Source: Ruegeria pomeroyi DSS-3 | GTDB lineage: Bacteria > Pseudomonadota > Alphaproteobacteria > Rhodobacterales > Rhodobacteraceae | Direction: 5' to 3' | DNA length: 64,000 nucleotides | Assembly (NCBI RefSeq): GCF_000011965.2 | Contig: NC_006569.1 | Location: forward strand, 372,001-436,000 | Shown here: piece by piece, positions 22,173 through 30,460 of the stretch | Numbering within the stretch: the first letter of the stretch is position 1 | How the letters are laid out: every line of letters starts with the position of its first letter | Made by a program: the position numbers and the translations under genes | Notes under the pieces: model-generated | Told to the model about the DNA's origin: nothing | What the model saw: only the letters and a program-made list of their open reading frames with translations | Database searches by the model: none

Positions 22173-23651
22173 ATGGATCAGGCAGCTATCGACGCCCTGC
22201 GGACCCGGGTGATCCCGCCGCGCGGCCATGTGATCGGCGGGCGCGTCGAGGGTGGGGGAGAGACGCTTGACGTGATCTCGCCCATCGACGGCAGCGTCCT
22301 GACCCAGATCGCCCGGGGCGGCGCGCGCGAGGTTGCGCAGGCGACCGCAGCCGCGCGCCATGCGTTCACCTCCCGCATCTGGGCCGGGCAACCGCCAGCC
22401 GCCCGCAAGAAGGTGCTGACCCGCCTTGCCGAGTTGATCGAGGGTGAGGCGCTGGACCTTGCCGTGCAGGGGGTGCGCGACAACGGCACCGAGATCTCGA
22501 TGGCCTTCAAGGCTGAAAGCGGATCGGCCGCCGGAACCTTTCGCTATTATGCCGAGGCGCTGGACAAGGTCTATGGCGAGATTGCCCCGACCGCGGGCGA
22601 CATCCTCGGCCTGGTGCACAAGGAACCGGTGGGCGTGGTCGGCGCGATCCTGCCCTGGAACTTTCCGCTGATGATAGGTGCGTGGAAGATCGCGCCGGCG
22701 CTGGCCATGGGCAATTCGATCGTGGTCAAACCCGCCGAGAGCGCCTCGCTCTCGATCCTGCGCCTGGCGGAACTGGCGCTCGAGGCGGGGCTGCCCGAGG
22801 GCGTGTTCAACGTGGTCACCGGCAAAGGGTCCGAAGTGGGCGAGGCGATGGGCCTGTCGATGGAGATCGACATTCTGGTCTTTACCGGCTCGGGCGCGGT
22901 GGGGCGGCGGCTGTTGGAATATTCCGCCCGTTCGAACCTGAAACGCTGTTACCTGGAGCTGGGCGGCAAATCGCCCAATGTGGTCTTTGCGGATGTGGCC
23001 GATCTGGATCATGCGGCCAAGGTTTCGGCGGCGGGCATTTTTCGCAATTCGGGGCAGGTCTGTGTCGCGGGCTCGCGGCTGATCGTGGAGCGGTCGATCC
23101 ATGATGAATTCGTCGATGCGCTCTGCCGCCATGCCAGCGCGCTGAGGGTTGGCGACCCGCTCGATCTGGGCTCGACCGTTGGGGCGGTGCATTCGGTGGC
23201 GCAGCTGGAGCAGAACCTTCGCTTTGTCGAAACCGCGCTGGCCGAGGGGGCCGATTGCGCCCTGGGCGGCAAGCGCATCCTCGAGGAGACGGGCGGGTAT
23301 TACATGCAGCCCACGGTGATGACCGGCGTGACGCGCGACGCGACGCTGAACCAGCAGGAGGTGTTTGGCCCGGTGCTGGCGGTCAGCGCCTTTGACACCG
23401 AGGGTGAGGCGGTCGATCTGGCCAATTCCACCGTTTATGGGCTGGCCTCGGGTCTGTGGACCTCGGACCTCGGCCGGGCGCATCGGATGGTGCGCGCCAT
23501 TCGCGCCGGTGTGGTGCATGTGAACACCTATGGCGGCGCTGACGGCACCGTGCCCTTGGGCGGGGTCGGCCAGTCGGGCAACGGCCATGACAAGAGCCTG
23601 CATGCGCTCGACAAATACGTGGATCTGAAAACTGCCTGGATGCAGCTATGA
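22173..23651 (+). CDS. NAD(P)-dependent aldehyde dehydrogenase (PuuC-like)
   Basis: This 492-residue ALDH-superfamily enzyme has the general base Glu262 in YLELGGKSPNV, the nucleophile Cys297 in NSGQVCVAGSRL, and the cofactor segment GAILPWNFPLMIGAWKIAPA. The sequence belongs with the gamma-glutamyl-aminobutyraldehyde/betaine aldehyde group. It oxidises an aminoaldehyde to the acid in the cytoplasm. Its stop overlaps the next ATG (ATGA), so it is coupled to the class III PLP enzyme that follows, and with the divergent aminotransferase it forms a complete amine-to-acid step. The exact substrate is inferred only as an aminoaldehyde. Confidence 0.92.
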   Translation: MDQAAIDALRTRVIPPRGHVIGGRVEGGGETLDVISPIDGSVLTQIARGGAREVAQATAAARHAFTSRIWAGQPPAARKKVLTRLAELIEGEALDLAVQGVRDNGTEISMAFKAESGSAAGTFRYYAEALDKVYGEIAPTAGDILGLVHKEPVGVVGAILPWNFPLMIGAWKIAPALAMGNSIVVKPAESASLSILRLAELALEAGLPEGVFNVVTGKGSEVGEAMGLSMEIDILVFTGSGAVGRRLLEYSARSNLKRCYLELGGKSPNVVFADVADLDHAAKVSAAGIFRNSGQVCVAGSRLIVERSIHDEFVDALCRHASALRVGDPLDLGSTVGAVHSVAQLEQNLRFVETALAEGADCALGGKRILEETGGYYMQPTVMTGVTRDATLNQQEVFGPVLAVSAFDTEGEAVDLANSTVYGLASGLWTSDLGRAHRMVRAIRAGVVHVNTYGGADGTVPLGGVGQSGNGHDKSLHALDKYVDLKTAWMQL

Positions 23652-24946
23652 CACCGGACACACAGGCCTTGCTTGATCGGCGCGCGCGCCTGTTGGGGCC
23701 GAATGTCAGCCTGTTCTATGACGAACCGGTGCATGTGGTCCGGGGGCAGGGGGTCTGGCTGTGGGACAACGACGGCAACAGATATCTTGACTGCTATAAC
23801 AACGTGCCCCATGTGGGGCATTGTCACCCGCGCGTGGTCGAGGCCATCGCGACGCAGGCCGCGACGCTGAACACCCATACCCGCTATCTGCACGAGGGTA
23901 TCCTCGACTATGTCGAGGCGCTGACGGCGACCTTTGATGCGCCGCTGGACACCGCGATCCTGACCTGTACCGGCTCCGAGGCGAACGATATCGCGCTGCG
24001 CATGGCACAGGCGGTTACCGGCAACACAGGGGTGATCGCGACCGATCACACCTATCACGGCAACACGATGGCGGTGTCTCAGCTGTCGCGCACCAATCCG
24101 CCGCCGGGCGGGTATTGGGACAATATGGCCTTTGTGCCCGCGCCCGACAGCTATCGCCCCTTGGGCGGCGTTCCAGGCCCGGCGCATGCGCTGGCCTTTG
24201 CCGCCGCCGTGCAGGGGCAGATCGAGGCGCTGGCCGCGCGCGGACACAAGCTCGCCTGCCTGATCCTCTGTCCCTATTTCGCCAACGAGGGCTTTCCCAC
24301 GCTGGAACCCGGCTGGCTCGCCCCCGCAATCGAGGCGGTGCGCCGCGCCGGTGGCATCGTGATCGCGGATGAGGTGCAGCCGGGTTTTGGCCGCCTGGGC
24401 AGCCATTTCTGGGGGCATCAGAAGGCGGGTATTCAACCCGATGTGGTCACCCTGGGCAAACCCATGGCCAATGGCCACCCGGTGGGCGGGGTCGTGACCA
24501 GCCCCGAGATCATGGCGGCGTTTCGCGAGCGGTTCCGCTATTTCAACACCTTTGGCGGCAACCCGGTTTCGGCGGCCGCCGCGCTGGCGACGCTGAAAGT
24601 GGTGCAGGACGAAGGGCTGATGGAGAACGCGCGCGCGGTGGGTGACTATGCCCGCGAGGGCCTGCGCGACCTCGCCGGGCGTCACGAATGCATCGGCGAT
24701 GTGCGCGGGTCGGGGTTGTTCTTTGGGGCCGAGCTGGTGCTGGACCGGACCGACAAGACCCCGGCCACCGCCTTTGCCAAGCGTGTCGCCAACGCGATGC
24801 GGCAGCGGGGCGTGCTGCTGAACTTTCTGGGTATTCACTACAACACGTTGAAGATCCGCCCGCCCATGCCGTTCAGCCGCGACAATGCCGACCAGTTGAT
24901 CGAAACACTGGACGCCGTCCTGTCCGAAACGCCGTTTGTGCCGTGA
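23648..24946 (+). CDS. Class III PLP enzyme of the AGXT2L (phospho-lyase) type
   Basis: This 432-residue protein contains LDCYNNVPHVGHCHPRVVEA, a pattern characteristic of the AGXT2L1/AGXT2L2 branch, whose known members are ethanolamine-phosphate and 5-phosphohydroxylysine phospho-lyases. The aldimine lysine is Lys271 (VTLGKPMANGHPVGG), and IVIADEVQPGFGRLG gives the cofactor Asp. Its start overlaps the aldehyde dehydrogenase stop, and its stop (24944-24946) overlaps the GTG of an APH-type kinase. A kinase that phosphorylates an amino alcohol followed by this lyase would release ammonia, phosphate and an aldehyde. Plain transamination remains the alternative. Confidence 0.85.
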   Translation: MTPDTQALLDRRARLLGPNVSLFYDEPVHVVRGQGVWLWDNDGNRYLDCYNNVPHVGHCHPRVVEAIATQAATLNTHTRYLHEGILDYVEALTATFDAPLDTAILTCTGSEANDIALRMAQAVTGNTGVIATDHTYHGNTMAVSQLSRTNPPPGGYWDNMAFVPAPDSYRPLGGVPGPAHALAFAAAVQGQIEALAARGHKLACLILCPYFANEGFPTLEPGWLAPAIEAVRRAGGIVIADEVQPGFGRLGSHFWGHQKAGIQPDVVTLGKPMANGHPVGGVVTSPEIMAAFRERFRYFNTFGGNPVSAAAALATLKVVQDEGLMENARAVGDYAREGLRDLAGRHECIGDVRGSGLFFGAELVLDRTDKTPATAFAKRVANAMRQRGVLLNFLGIHYNTLKIRPPMPFSRDNADQLIETLDAVLSETPFVP

Positions 24947-25887
24947 CCGCCGCTGTCGCCCGCGCCTTGACACTCTGGGGCCTCGACGGGGCCAGCTATG
25001 AGCTGGCCGCACAGCGGGAAAACGAGGTCTGGAAGGTGTCGGACGGCACGCGCCACTATGCGCTGCGCTTTCACCGACCCGCGTATCGGAGCGAGGCCGA
25101 GCTGACCTCGGAATTGCTCTGGGTCGAGATGCTGGGGCAGGCGGGGATGCAGGTGCCCCAACCGGTGCGCCAGCCGGATGGCGCCGTACTGGGCCGGATC
25201 GAGGGGCGCCATGTCAGTCTGCTCGATTGGCTTGGCGGGCGACCGCTGGGCAAGATGGGGCAGTTGGCGCCGGATCTGGATGCCGAGGCCGTGGGCCGGA
25301 TGATCGGGGCGCAAATGGCGCGTATGCACGACCTGTCGGACCGCTGGACGCCGCCCGCGGGTTTCCAGCGCCCCGACTGGCGGCGTTCGGGTCTGCTGGG
25401 GGCGGACCCGCTCTGGGGTCGCTTCTGGGAGCATCCCGACCTCGACCCCGCGCAACGGCAGCTGATGATCGCGACCCGTGAGCGCGCGCTGGCGTGTTTC
25501 GAGGATTTCGCGCCGGGGGCCGATCAGGGCTTGATCCATGCCGATCTGGTCGTCGAGAATGTGCTGGTTGACCACGATCGCGTAGCGTTCATAGATTTTG
25601 ACGACGGCGCCTGGGGGTATCGGGATTTCGACCTTGCCACGGTTCTGGTCAAGTTCATCGGCCAGCCTGATTACGACAGGCTGCGGGCGGGCCTGTGCGC
25701 GGGCTATGACGCGCGCCGCAGGGTCGAGCCCGGCACGCTTGATTTCATGCTGCTGCTGCGGGCGCTGACCTATCCGGGCTGGATCATGTCACGGCTGGAC
25801 GAGCCGGGCGGGCGGCAAAGATCGGCGCGCATGCTGGACACCGCGCTGCGGCTGGCCAGGGATTTCATGGAGGAGAGGCAGAGATGA
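24943..25887 (+). CDS. APH-family small-molecule kinase (hydroxylysine/homoserine kinase-like)
   Basis: This 314-residue protein starts at the GTG overlapping the previous stop (VTAAVARALTLWGLDGASYE). The kinase core shows the nucleotide lysine region (ENEVWKVSDGTRHYALRFHRP), the Brenner catalytic loop GLIHADLVVENVLVD, and the metal-binding FIDFDDGAWGYRDFD. The fold is the aminoglycoside-phosphotransferase/choline-kinase type, whose relatives phosphorylate choline, homoserine or hydroxylysine. Tight coupling to an AGXT2L-type lyase favours an amino alcohol substrate and argues against antibiotic resistance. The stop overlaps the next ATG. Confidence 0.85.
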   Translation: MTAAVARALTLWGLDGASYELAAQRENEVWKVSDGTRHYALRFHRPAYRSEAELTSELLWVEMLGQAGMQVPQPVRQPDGAVLGRIEGRHVSLLDWLGGRPLGKMGQLAPDLDAEAVGRMIGAQMARMHDLSDRWTPPAGFQRPDWRRSGLLGADPLWGRFWEHPDLDPAQRQLMIATRERALACFEDFAPGADQGLIHADLVVENVLVDHDRVAFIDFDDGAWGYRDFDLATVLVKFIGQPDYDRLRAGLCAGYDARRRVEPGTLDFMLLLRALTYPGWIMSRLDEPGGRQRSARMLDTALRLARDFMEERQR

Positions 25888-27119
25888 GCGACAAGACGAT
25901 CCTGATCGCGGGCACCTATGACACCAAGGATGACGAGCTGACCTATCTTGCCGGTGTGATCGCGGCGCAGGGGGGCGGCGTGCTGTCGATGGATGTCAGC
26001 GTGCTGGGCGATCCGTCCCGGCCCACGGATGTCTCGAAACATGCGGTGGCCGAGGCGGGTGGAAGCTCGATTCAGGCGGCCATCGACAGTGGCGACGAGA
26101 ATGGCGCCATGCAGATCATGGCCCGGGGCGCGGCGGCCAAGGCGCTGGAGCTGTATCTTGCGGGGCGCATCCATGGGGTGATCGTGCTGGGCGGCACCAT
26201 GGGCACCGATCTGGCGCTGGACCTGTGCGCCGCATTGCCGCTTGGGGTGCCCAAATACATCGTCTCGACCGTGTCGTTCTCGCCCCTGCTGCCGCCCGAG
26301 CGGATCCCGGCGGATGTGCAGATGATCCTCTGGGCCGGAGGGCTTTACGGGCTGAATTCGATCTGCAAGGCCTCGCTCAGCCAGGCGGCTGGGGCGGTGC
26401 TGGGGGCCGCGCGCGCGGTCGAGGCCCCGCATCGCGACCGGCCGCTGATCGGCATGACCAGCTTCGGCAAGACGGTGCTGCGCTATATGGTCAGCCTGAA
26501 ACCGGCGCTGGAGGCGCGCGGATATGAGGTGGCGGTGTTCCACGCGACCGGTATGGGCGGGCGCGCGTTCGAGAGCTTGGCGGCCGAGGGCGCCTTTGCC
26601 GCCGTGTTCGATTTCGCGCCGCAAGAGGTGGCCAACCACCTTTATGGCGGTCTCTCGGCGGGGGCGGACCGGATGACCAATGCGGGCCGGCGGGGCATCC
26701 CGCAACTGGTGGCGCCGGGCTGTTACGATCTGGTCGATTACATCGGCTGGCAGGCGCCGCCCCCCGCGCTGGCCGACCGGCCCAGCCACGCCCATAACCG
26801 CCTGTTGACCTCGGCGGTGCTGGAGGCGGACGAGCGCCGCGCCGTCGCCCGCGCCATCTGCGCCAAGCTGGCCGGCGCAAGCGGCCCGGTGGCGCTGATG
26901 CTGCCCACCGGGGGTTGCAACGAATGGGACCGCCCGGACGCGCCGCTGCATGATGCCGAGGGGCTGGCGGCCTTTTGCGACGAGATCCGCAGCGCCTGTC
27001 CGGCCAATGCCGACCTGGTCACGCTGGACGCCCATATCAACGACGCCGCGTTCTCCGAGCGGGCGCTGGCGATCTTTGACGATTGGGTGGCGCGGGGGCT
27101 TGTGGCCAAGGGGGCGTAA
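25884..27119 (+). CDS. Tm-1-like ATP-binding protein (UPF0261 family)
   Basis: This 411-residue protein starts MSDKTILIAGTYDTKDDELTYL. The TYDTKDDEL opening, the GGTMGTDLALD segment, GMTSFGKTVLRYM and the C-terminal MLPTGGCNEWDRP all belong to the UPF0261 family related to the N-terminal domain of tomato Tm-1, which is known to bind ATP. No enzymatic role is established for the stand-alone bacterial form. It overlaps the APH-kinase stop by 4 bases and is the last gene of the four-gene operon, so a metabolic role in the same pathway is likely but undefined. Confidence 0.88.
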   Translation: MSDKTILIAGTYDTKDDELTYLAGVIAAQGGGVLSMDVSVLGDPSRPTDVSKHAVAEAGGSSIQAAIDSGDENGAMQIMARGAAAKALELYLAGRIHGVIVLGGTMGTDLALDLCAALPLGVPKYIVSTVSFSPLLPPERIPADVQMILWAGGLYGLNSICKASLSQAAGAVLGAARAVEAPHRDRPLIGMTSFGKTVLRYMVSLKPALEARGYEVAVFHATGMGGRAFESLAAEGAFAAVFDFAPQEVANHLYGGLSAGADRMTNAGRRGIPQLVAPGCYDLVDYIGWQAPPPALADRPSHAHNRLLTSAVLEADERRAVARAICAKLAGASGPVALMLPTGGCNEWDRPDAPLHDAEGLAAFCDEIRSACPANADLVTLDAHINDAAFSERALAIFDDWVARGLVAKGA

Positions 27120-27314
27120 CGGTCGCCCCCTCGCCCTTTGCAGGTGACCCGCCGCGTGAATCATGGGCGGGCGCGGCTCTCGGGCCTGATCAAGGGACAT
27201 CTGGTGATCCTTTCACGCAAGAGGTGAGGGGATACCTTGCCGAAAAATTTCAGTGCGCATTTTCAAAGCAGTACATGCCGAGGGTTGGCCGGCTTTGGGT
27301 CGCTGCCAAAGGTT

Positions 27315-27330
27315 GATACAAAAAGATACA
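27315..27330 (+). promoter_or_regulatory. Copper-island direct repeat, site A (GATACA-N4-GATACA)
   Basis: GATACA occurs at 27315-27320 and 27325-27330 with a 10-base period, 43 bases before the response-regulator ATG. Direct repeats in phase with one helical turn are the usual OmpR-family site. Three related sites occur at 29820, 33205 and 44206. Confidence 0.75.
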
Positions 27331-27372
27331 AGTTGGTCGACATCTGACCGTGAAAACGCGCTTATTGGGACC

Positions 27373-28101
27373 ATGCAGAACGCCACGCCACATATCCTGG
27401 TCGTCGATGACCATAGCGAGATCCGCACTGCGGTTTGCCGCTATCTTGAAAAGAGCGGCCTGCGTACGACGATGGCAAAGGATGCCAGGGAAATGGATGC
27501 CGTGCTGGCCACGGAGAACATCGATCTGGTGGTCCTGGACGTGATGATGCCCGGCGAGGACGGGCTGTCGGCCTGCAAGCGTCTGTCGCAGTCCGGCGAC
27601 ATACCGATCCTGCTGCTCACGGCACTCAGCGAGGACATGGACCGGATCGTCGGGCTGGAAACCGGGGCGGATGACTATCTTGCCAAGCCGTTCAACCCGC
27701 GCGAGCTGTTGGCGCGCATCCGGGCCATTCTGCGCCGGACCAGCCGCACCGTGTCGCCGGCCGGCAGTCTTGCCGGAAAACGCGTCCGGTTTGCCCAATG
27801 GATCCTGGACAGCGACCGGCGGGTCATCGTGGATAGCGAAGGCCGCGAAACCAGCCTGACCAGCGCCGATTTCAAGCTGCTGGTGGTGATGCTGGAACGG
27901 GCCCGGATGGTGCTGAGCCGCGAGCAGCTGATGGAGCTGACCTCGGGCCGGGTCGCGGCACCGCTGGACAGGACCATCGACAACCAGATCAGTCGCCTGA
28001 GGCGCAAGATCGAGCGGGACCTGCTGCGCCCGCGCCTGATAACGACCTATCGCAATGGCGGCTATTGCCTGGCGGCGGATGTCGAGGTTCTGGATCCGTG
28101 A
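27373..28101 (+). CDS. OmpR-family response regulator of the copper island
   Basis: In this 242-residue protein the receiver domain (residues 1-115) has the acidic pair Asp12/Asp13, the phospho-acceptor Asp56 (VVLDVMMPGEDG), Thr83 and Lys105 (YLAKPFNP). The C-terminal winged helix (about 135-235) contains FKLLVVMLERARMVLSREQL and ISRLRRKIERD. I used the ATG at 27373 because the longer frame would cover the GATACA repeats. The stop overlaps the GTG of the sensor kinase. The first genes downstream of the pair are copper/redox genes, so it is the presumed activator of the island. Confidence 0.93.
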   Translation: MQNATPHILVVDDHSEIRTAVCRYLEKSGLRTTMAKDAREMDAVLATENIDLVVLDVMMPGEDGLSACKRLSQSGDIPILLLTALSEDMDRIVGLETGADDYLAKPFNPRELLARIRAILRRTSRTVSPAGSLAGKRVRFAQWILDSDRRVIVDSEGRETSLTSADFKLLVVMLERARMVLSREQLMELTSGRVAAPLDRTIDNQISRLRRKIERDLLRPRLITTYRNGGYCLAADVEVLDP

Positions 28102-29477
28102 CGCTTGTGCCGCAGAGTCTTCGGTTGCAGATCGTCTGTCTGGTGCTGGCCGCGCTTGCGGTGGCGCAGGGCGTCACCCTGGTCTTGCTCGAGGATCAGC
28201 GCGGCCTTGCCGTGCGCGCGGCCATCGGCAACGAGGCGACTGGCCGCGCCGCCAATGTGGTGCGGCTGATTGAACGGGCGCCGGTAAATCTGCATGGCCA
28301 GATCGTCAGCGCGGCCAATTCTCCGCTGGTGCGGTTCGAGATCGGCACCGATCCGGTGGTCGACCATATCTCGCATGATGCGAACGGCGCCACCGAGGCG
28401 CGGATACGGGCCCTGCTGGACGATGATTTCAGCCGCGAGATCCGGGCCGAGCTGCACGAGATCGACAGCTCGGCGCTGCCGCTGCCCTATCTGGAACCGG
28501 GCATGGCAGACCAGCATCGCGAGATGATGCGCGGCCAGATGCTGACGGTAGAGCTGGAACTGTCCATCGCGCTGGCGGGGGGCGACTGGCTGAATGTCTC
28601 GACCCGGTTCGAACGTCCGCCGCTGCAATGGCCGCAATTTGCAACGCTGTCTTTCGGCTTGAGCGCCGCCTTCATTCTGCTGGCGGTGTTCTGGTATCTA
28701 CTGGCCCGGGTCACCGGCCCGTTGCGCCTGTTGGCGGCCGCGGCCGAGAAGCTTGGACCGGAGCAGGGCGCACCCGTGCTTGCCAGCGCCGGCCCGCGCG
28801 AGGTGCGCGAGCTGATCCAGGCCTTTAACCGGATGCAGGACCGGATCGTGCGGCTGGTGGCCGAACGCACCCGCATGCTGGCCGCGCTGGGGCATGATTT
28901 GCGCTCGCCCCTGACCGCGATGCGCGTGCGCAGCGAATTTGTCGAGGATGACGAGACTCGCGACAGCATGATCGCCTCGATCGAGGAAATGCAGCACATG
29001 GTCGAAGAGACCTTGTCCTTTGCCCGGGGACTGGCGGATGGCGAACCGTTGCAAAGCGTTGAACTGGGCGCGTTTCTGAAAACCTTGCGACAGGATATGC
29101 CGGACGGATTCACCCTGGCCCAGGGTGAACGCATCGAGGTGCCGCTGCGCCCGAACGCGATGCGGCGCGCGCTGCGCAACCTGATCGAGAACGCGCAGCG
29201 CTATGGCAGCGAGGCCGAGGTCAGCTTTGCGCGCACGCGCGGCGGCGCCGTCATACGCGTGTGCGACCGGGGCCCCGGCATTCCCGAACCCGAGCTTGAG
29301 CGCGTGTTCGACCCGTTCATGCGCCTGGAAACCTCGCGCTCTCGCGAGACCGGTGGGCACGGTCTGGGCCTGTCGATCGCGCGCAGCATCCTGCGCGCGC
29401 ATGGCGGCGACATCGTGCTGAGCAACCGGCCGGAGGGCGGTCTCTGTGCCAGCCTGTCCCTGCCGCGGCAGGGCTGA
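28098..29477 (+). CDS. Sensor histidine kinase
   Basis: This 459-residue kinase starts at GTG 28098 within the regulator stop. It has TM1 at about residues 10-31, a periplasmic domain to about 180, TM2 at about 183-203 and HAMP at about 204-256. The dimerisation helix carries His266 (AALGHDLRSPLTAM). The ATP domain shows the N box (RNLIENAQRYG), G1 (DRGPGIPE) and G2 (TGGHGLGLSIA). The periplasmic part contains GMADQHREMMRGQM at residues 135-148, a Met/His cluster that could bind copper; that is inference. Partner: the regulator at 27373. Confidence 0.92.
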   Translation: MTLVPQSLRLQIVCLVLAALAVAQGVTLVLLEDQRGLAVRAAIGNEATGRAANVVRLIERAPVNLHGQIVSAANSPLVRFEIGTDPVVDHISHDANGATEARIRALLDDDFSREIRAELHEIDSSALPLPYLEPGMADQHREMMRGQMLTVELELSIALAGGDWLNVSTRFERPPLQWPQFATLSFGLSAAFILLAVFWYLLARVTGPLRLLAAAAEKLGPEQGAPVLASAGPREVRELIQAFNRMQDRIVRLVAERTRMLAALGHDLRSPLTAMRVRSEFVEDDETRDSMIASIEEMQHMVEETLSFARGLADGEPLQSVELGAFLKTLRQDMPDGFTLAQGERIEVPLRPNAMRRALRNLIENAQRYGSEAEVSFARTRGGAVIRVCDRGPGIPEPELERVFDPFMRLETSRSRETGGHGLGLSIARSILRAHGGDIVLSNRPEGGLCASLSLPRQG

Positions 29478-29485
29478 TCCCGGGG

Positions 29486-29755
29486 TCAGGTTTTCGGGCG
29501 TGCGCTCATGTCGGTCTCGCCATCGGTCTCCGCTGTATGGCAGGACCTGCCCGTCATCCGGTGCATCACCACATGCAGGCCCAGGCAGGCCGCAAGCGGC
29601 AGCAGGATCCAGAGGTTGCCCGCAAGCCCTGTAAGGCTGGTGCCCGCAATCAGAAGGATGGCCAGCGGCGCCAGCATCGCCACGCAGCACGCAAGCATCC
29701 CCCATCGGGCCAGCCAAGAGGTGCCACCCGCCCGGGGCGCATGTCGTGGGGTCAT
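29486..29755 (-). CDS. Small membrane protein, DUF2933-like
   Basis: This 89-residue protein has two hydrophobic segments (residues 17-37 and 43-62) and the C-terminal motif LGLHVVMHRMTGRSCH. That resembles DUF2933 proteins, which have a short membrane hairpin followed by an HxxMHR-type motif and are common in metal-resistance loci. AAAGGACGAG lies before the ATG at 29755. It diverges from the cytochrome gene, with GATACA site B between them, and ends 8 bases from the convergent kinase stop. A metal-binding role through the His/Cys tail is plausible but untested. Confidence 0.65.
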   Translation of the reverse strand: MTPRHAPRAGGTSWLARWGMLACCVAMLAPLAILLIAGTSLTGLAGNLWILLPLAACLGLHVVMHRMTGRSCHTAETDGETDMSARPKT

Positions 29756-29819
29756 GATCTCGTCCTTTCTCGTCAATGACATAGCGTTGGTTCGCCGCTT
29801 CCCGCGATGGCAGGTCAAG

Positions 29820-29835
29820 GATACATTTCGATACA
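29820..29835 (+). promoter_or_regulatory. Copper-island direct repeat, site B
   Basis: GATACA at 29820-29825 and 29830-29835 (GATACATTTCGATACAAA) has the same 10-base period as site A. It lies between the divergent small membrane protein (29755) and the cytochrome/oxidase operon (29951). Confidence 0.75.
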
Positions 29836-29950
29836 AAACAGCGCCCGCGATGCCCTTGACCCTCCAGCGCTGGAAGGAGCCAACTGGCAGCCAACCGGAC
29901 CCCCGGTAGACAACGGTTTTCACGGCTTCGGCCAGCGCGGCGAGAGACAT

Positions 29951-30403
29951 ATGAACAAGCTTGGTCTGGCAATTCTGGCCGTTCCCCTGGCGGGGCTCGG
30001 GTTTCTGGTCTGGAACATGCTGGCGCCCGCGCCCCAAAGCCATTCGATGACGCCGCCCGACACCAGCGCGCAGCAGCCGGGGGCGCCCCTGGCCGAGGTC
30101 ACCCTGCCCACCGAATTGTCGCAGAATGCCCGGATCGGGCAGCGCGCCTTCGAGGCGAAATGCGCAGTCTGCCATGGCCAGAACGCCGCCGGTCAGAACG
30201 GCGTTGCGCCGCCGCTGGTGCATCCGATCTACCGGCCCGGCCACCACGCCGACGCGGCCTTTCTGATTGCCGCCCGCAACGGAGTGCGCGCGCATCACTG
30301 GAAGTTCGGCAACATGCCCCCGGTCGAGGGGATCACCGATGGCGAGGTGCAGATGATCACGCGCTACATCCGCGAGCTGCAGCAGGCCAACGGTATCGAA
30401 TGA
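29951..30403 (+). CDS. Membrane-anchored c-type cytochrome
   Basis: This 150-residue protein has an uncleaved-looking N-terminal anchor (MNKLGLAILAVPLAGLGFLV) and a mono-haem domain with Cys71-Ala-Val-Cys74-His75. The probable distal ligand is the methionine in KFGNMPPVEGI. It is a periplasmic class I cytochrome. It is the first gene after site B and is followed by the multicopper oxidase, so it may pass electrons to or from that enzyme. I used the ATG at 29951; the longer frame overlaps site B. Confidence 0.88.
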   Translation: MNKLGLAILAVPLAGLGFLVWNMLAPAPQSHSMTPPDTSAQQPGAPLAEVTLPTELSQNARIGQRAFEAKCAVCHGQNAAGQNGVAPPLVHPIYRPGHHADAAFLIAARNGVRAHHWKFGNMPPVEGITDGEVQMITRYIRELQQANGIE

Positions 30404-30460
30404 CAATCGAATGACACCGGCCCTGTGGCGCCGGACATCTCAGAACATCAAGGCAAGAAC

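Noticed and set aside
20691-23603. A 970-codon open frame on the minus strand covering the aminotransferase and the opposite-strand aldehyde dehydrogenase
   Set aside because: Only the part from 22046 down has PLP-enzyme motifs and a ribosome site; the rest is the antisense shadow of the aldehyde dehydrogenase in GC-rich DNA.
24943-25887. Aminoglycoside phosphotransferase (antibiotic resistance)
   Set aside because: The APH fold is shared by choline, homoserine and hydroxylysine kinases; overlap with catabolic genes argues for a metabolic kinase.
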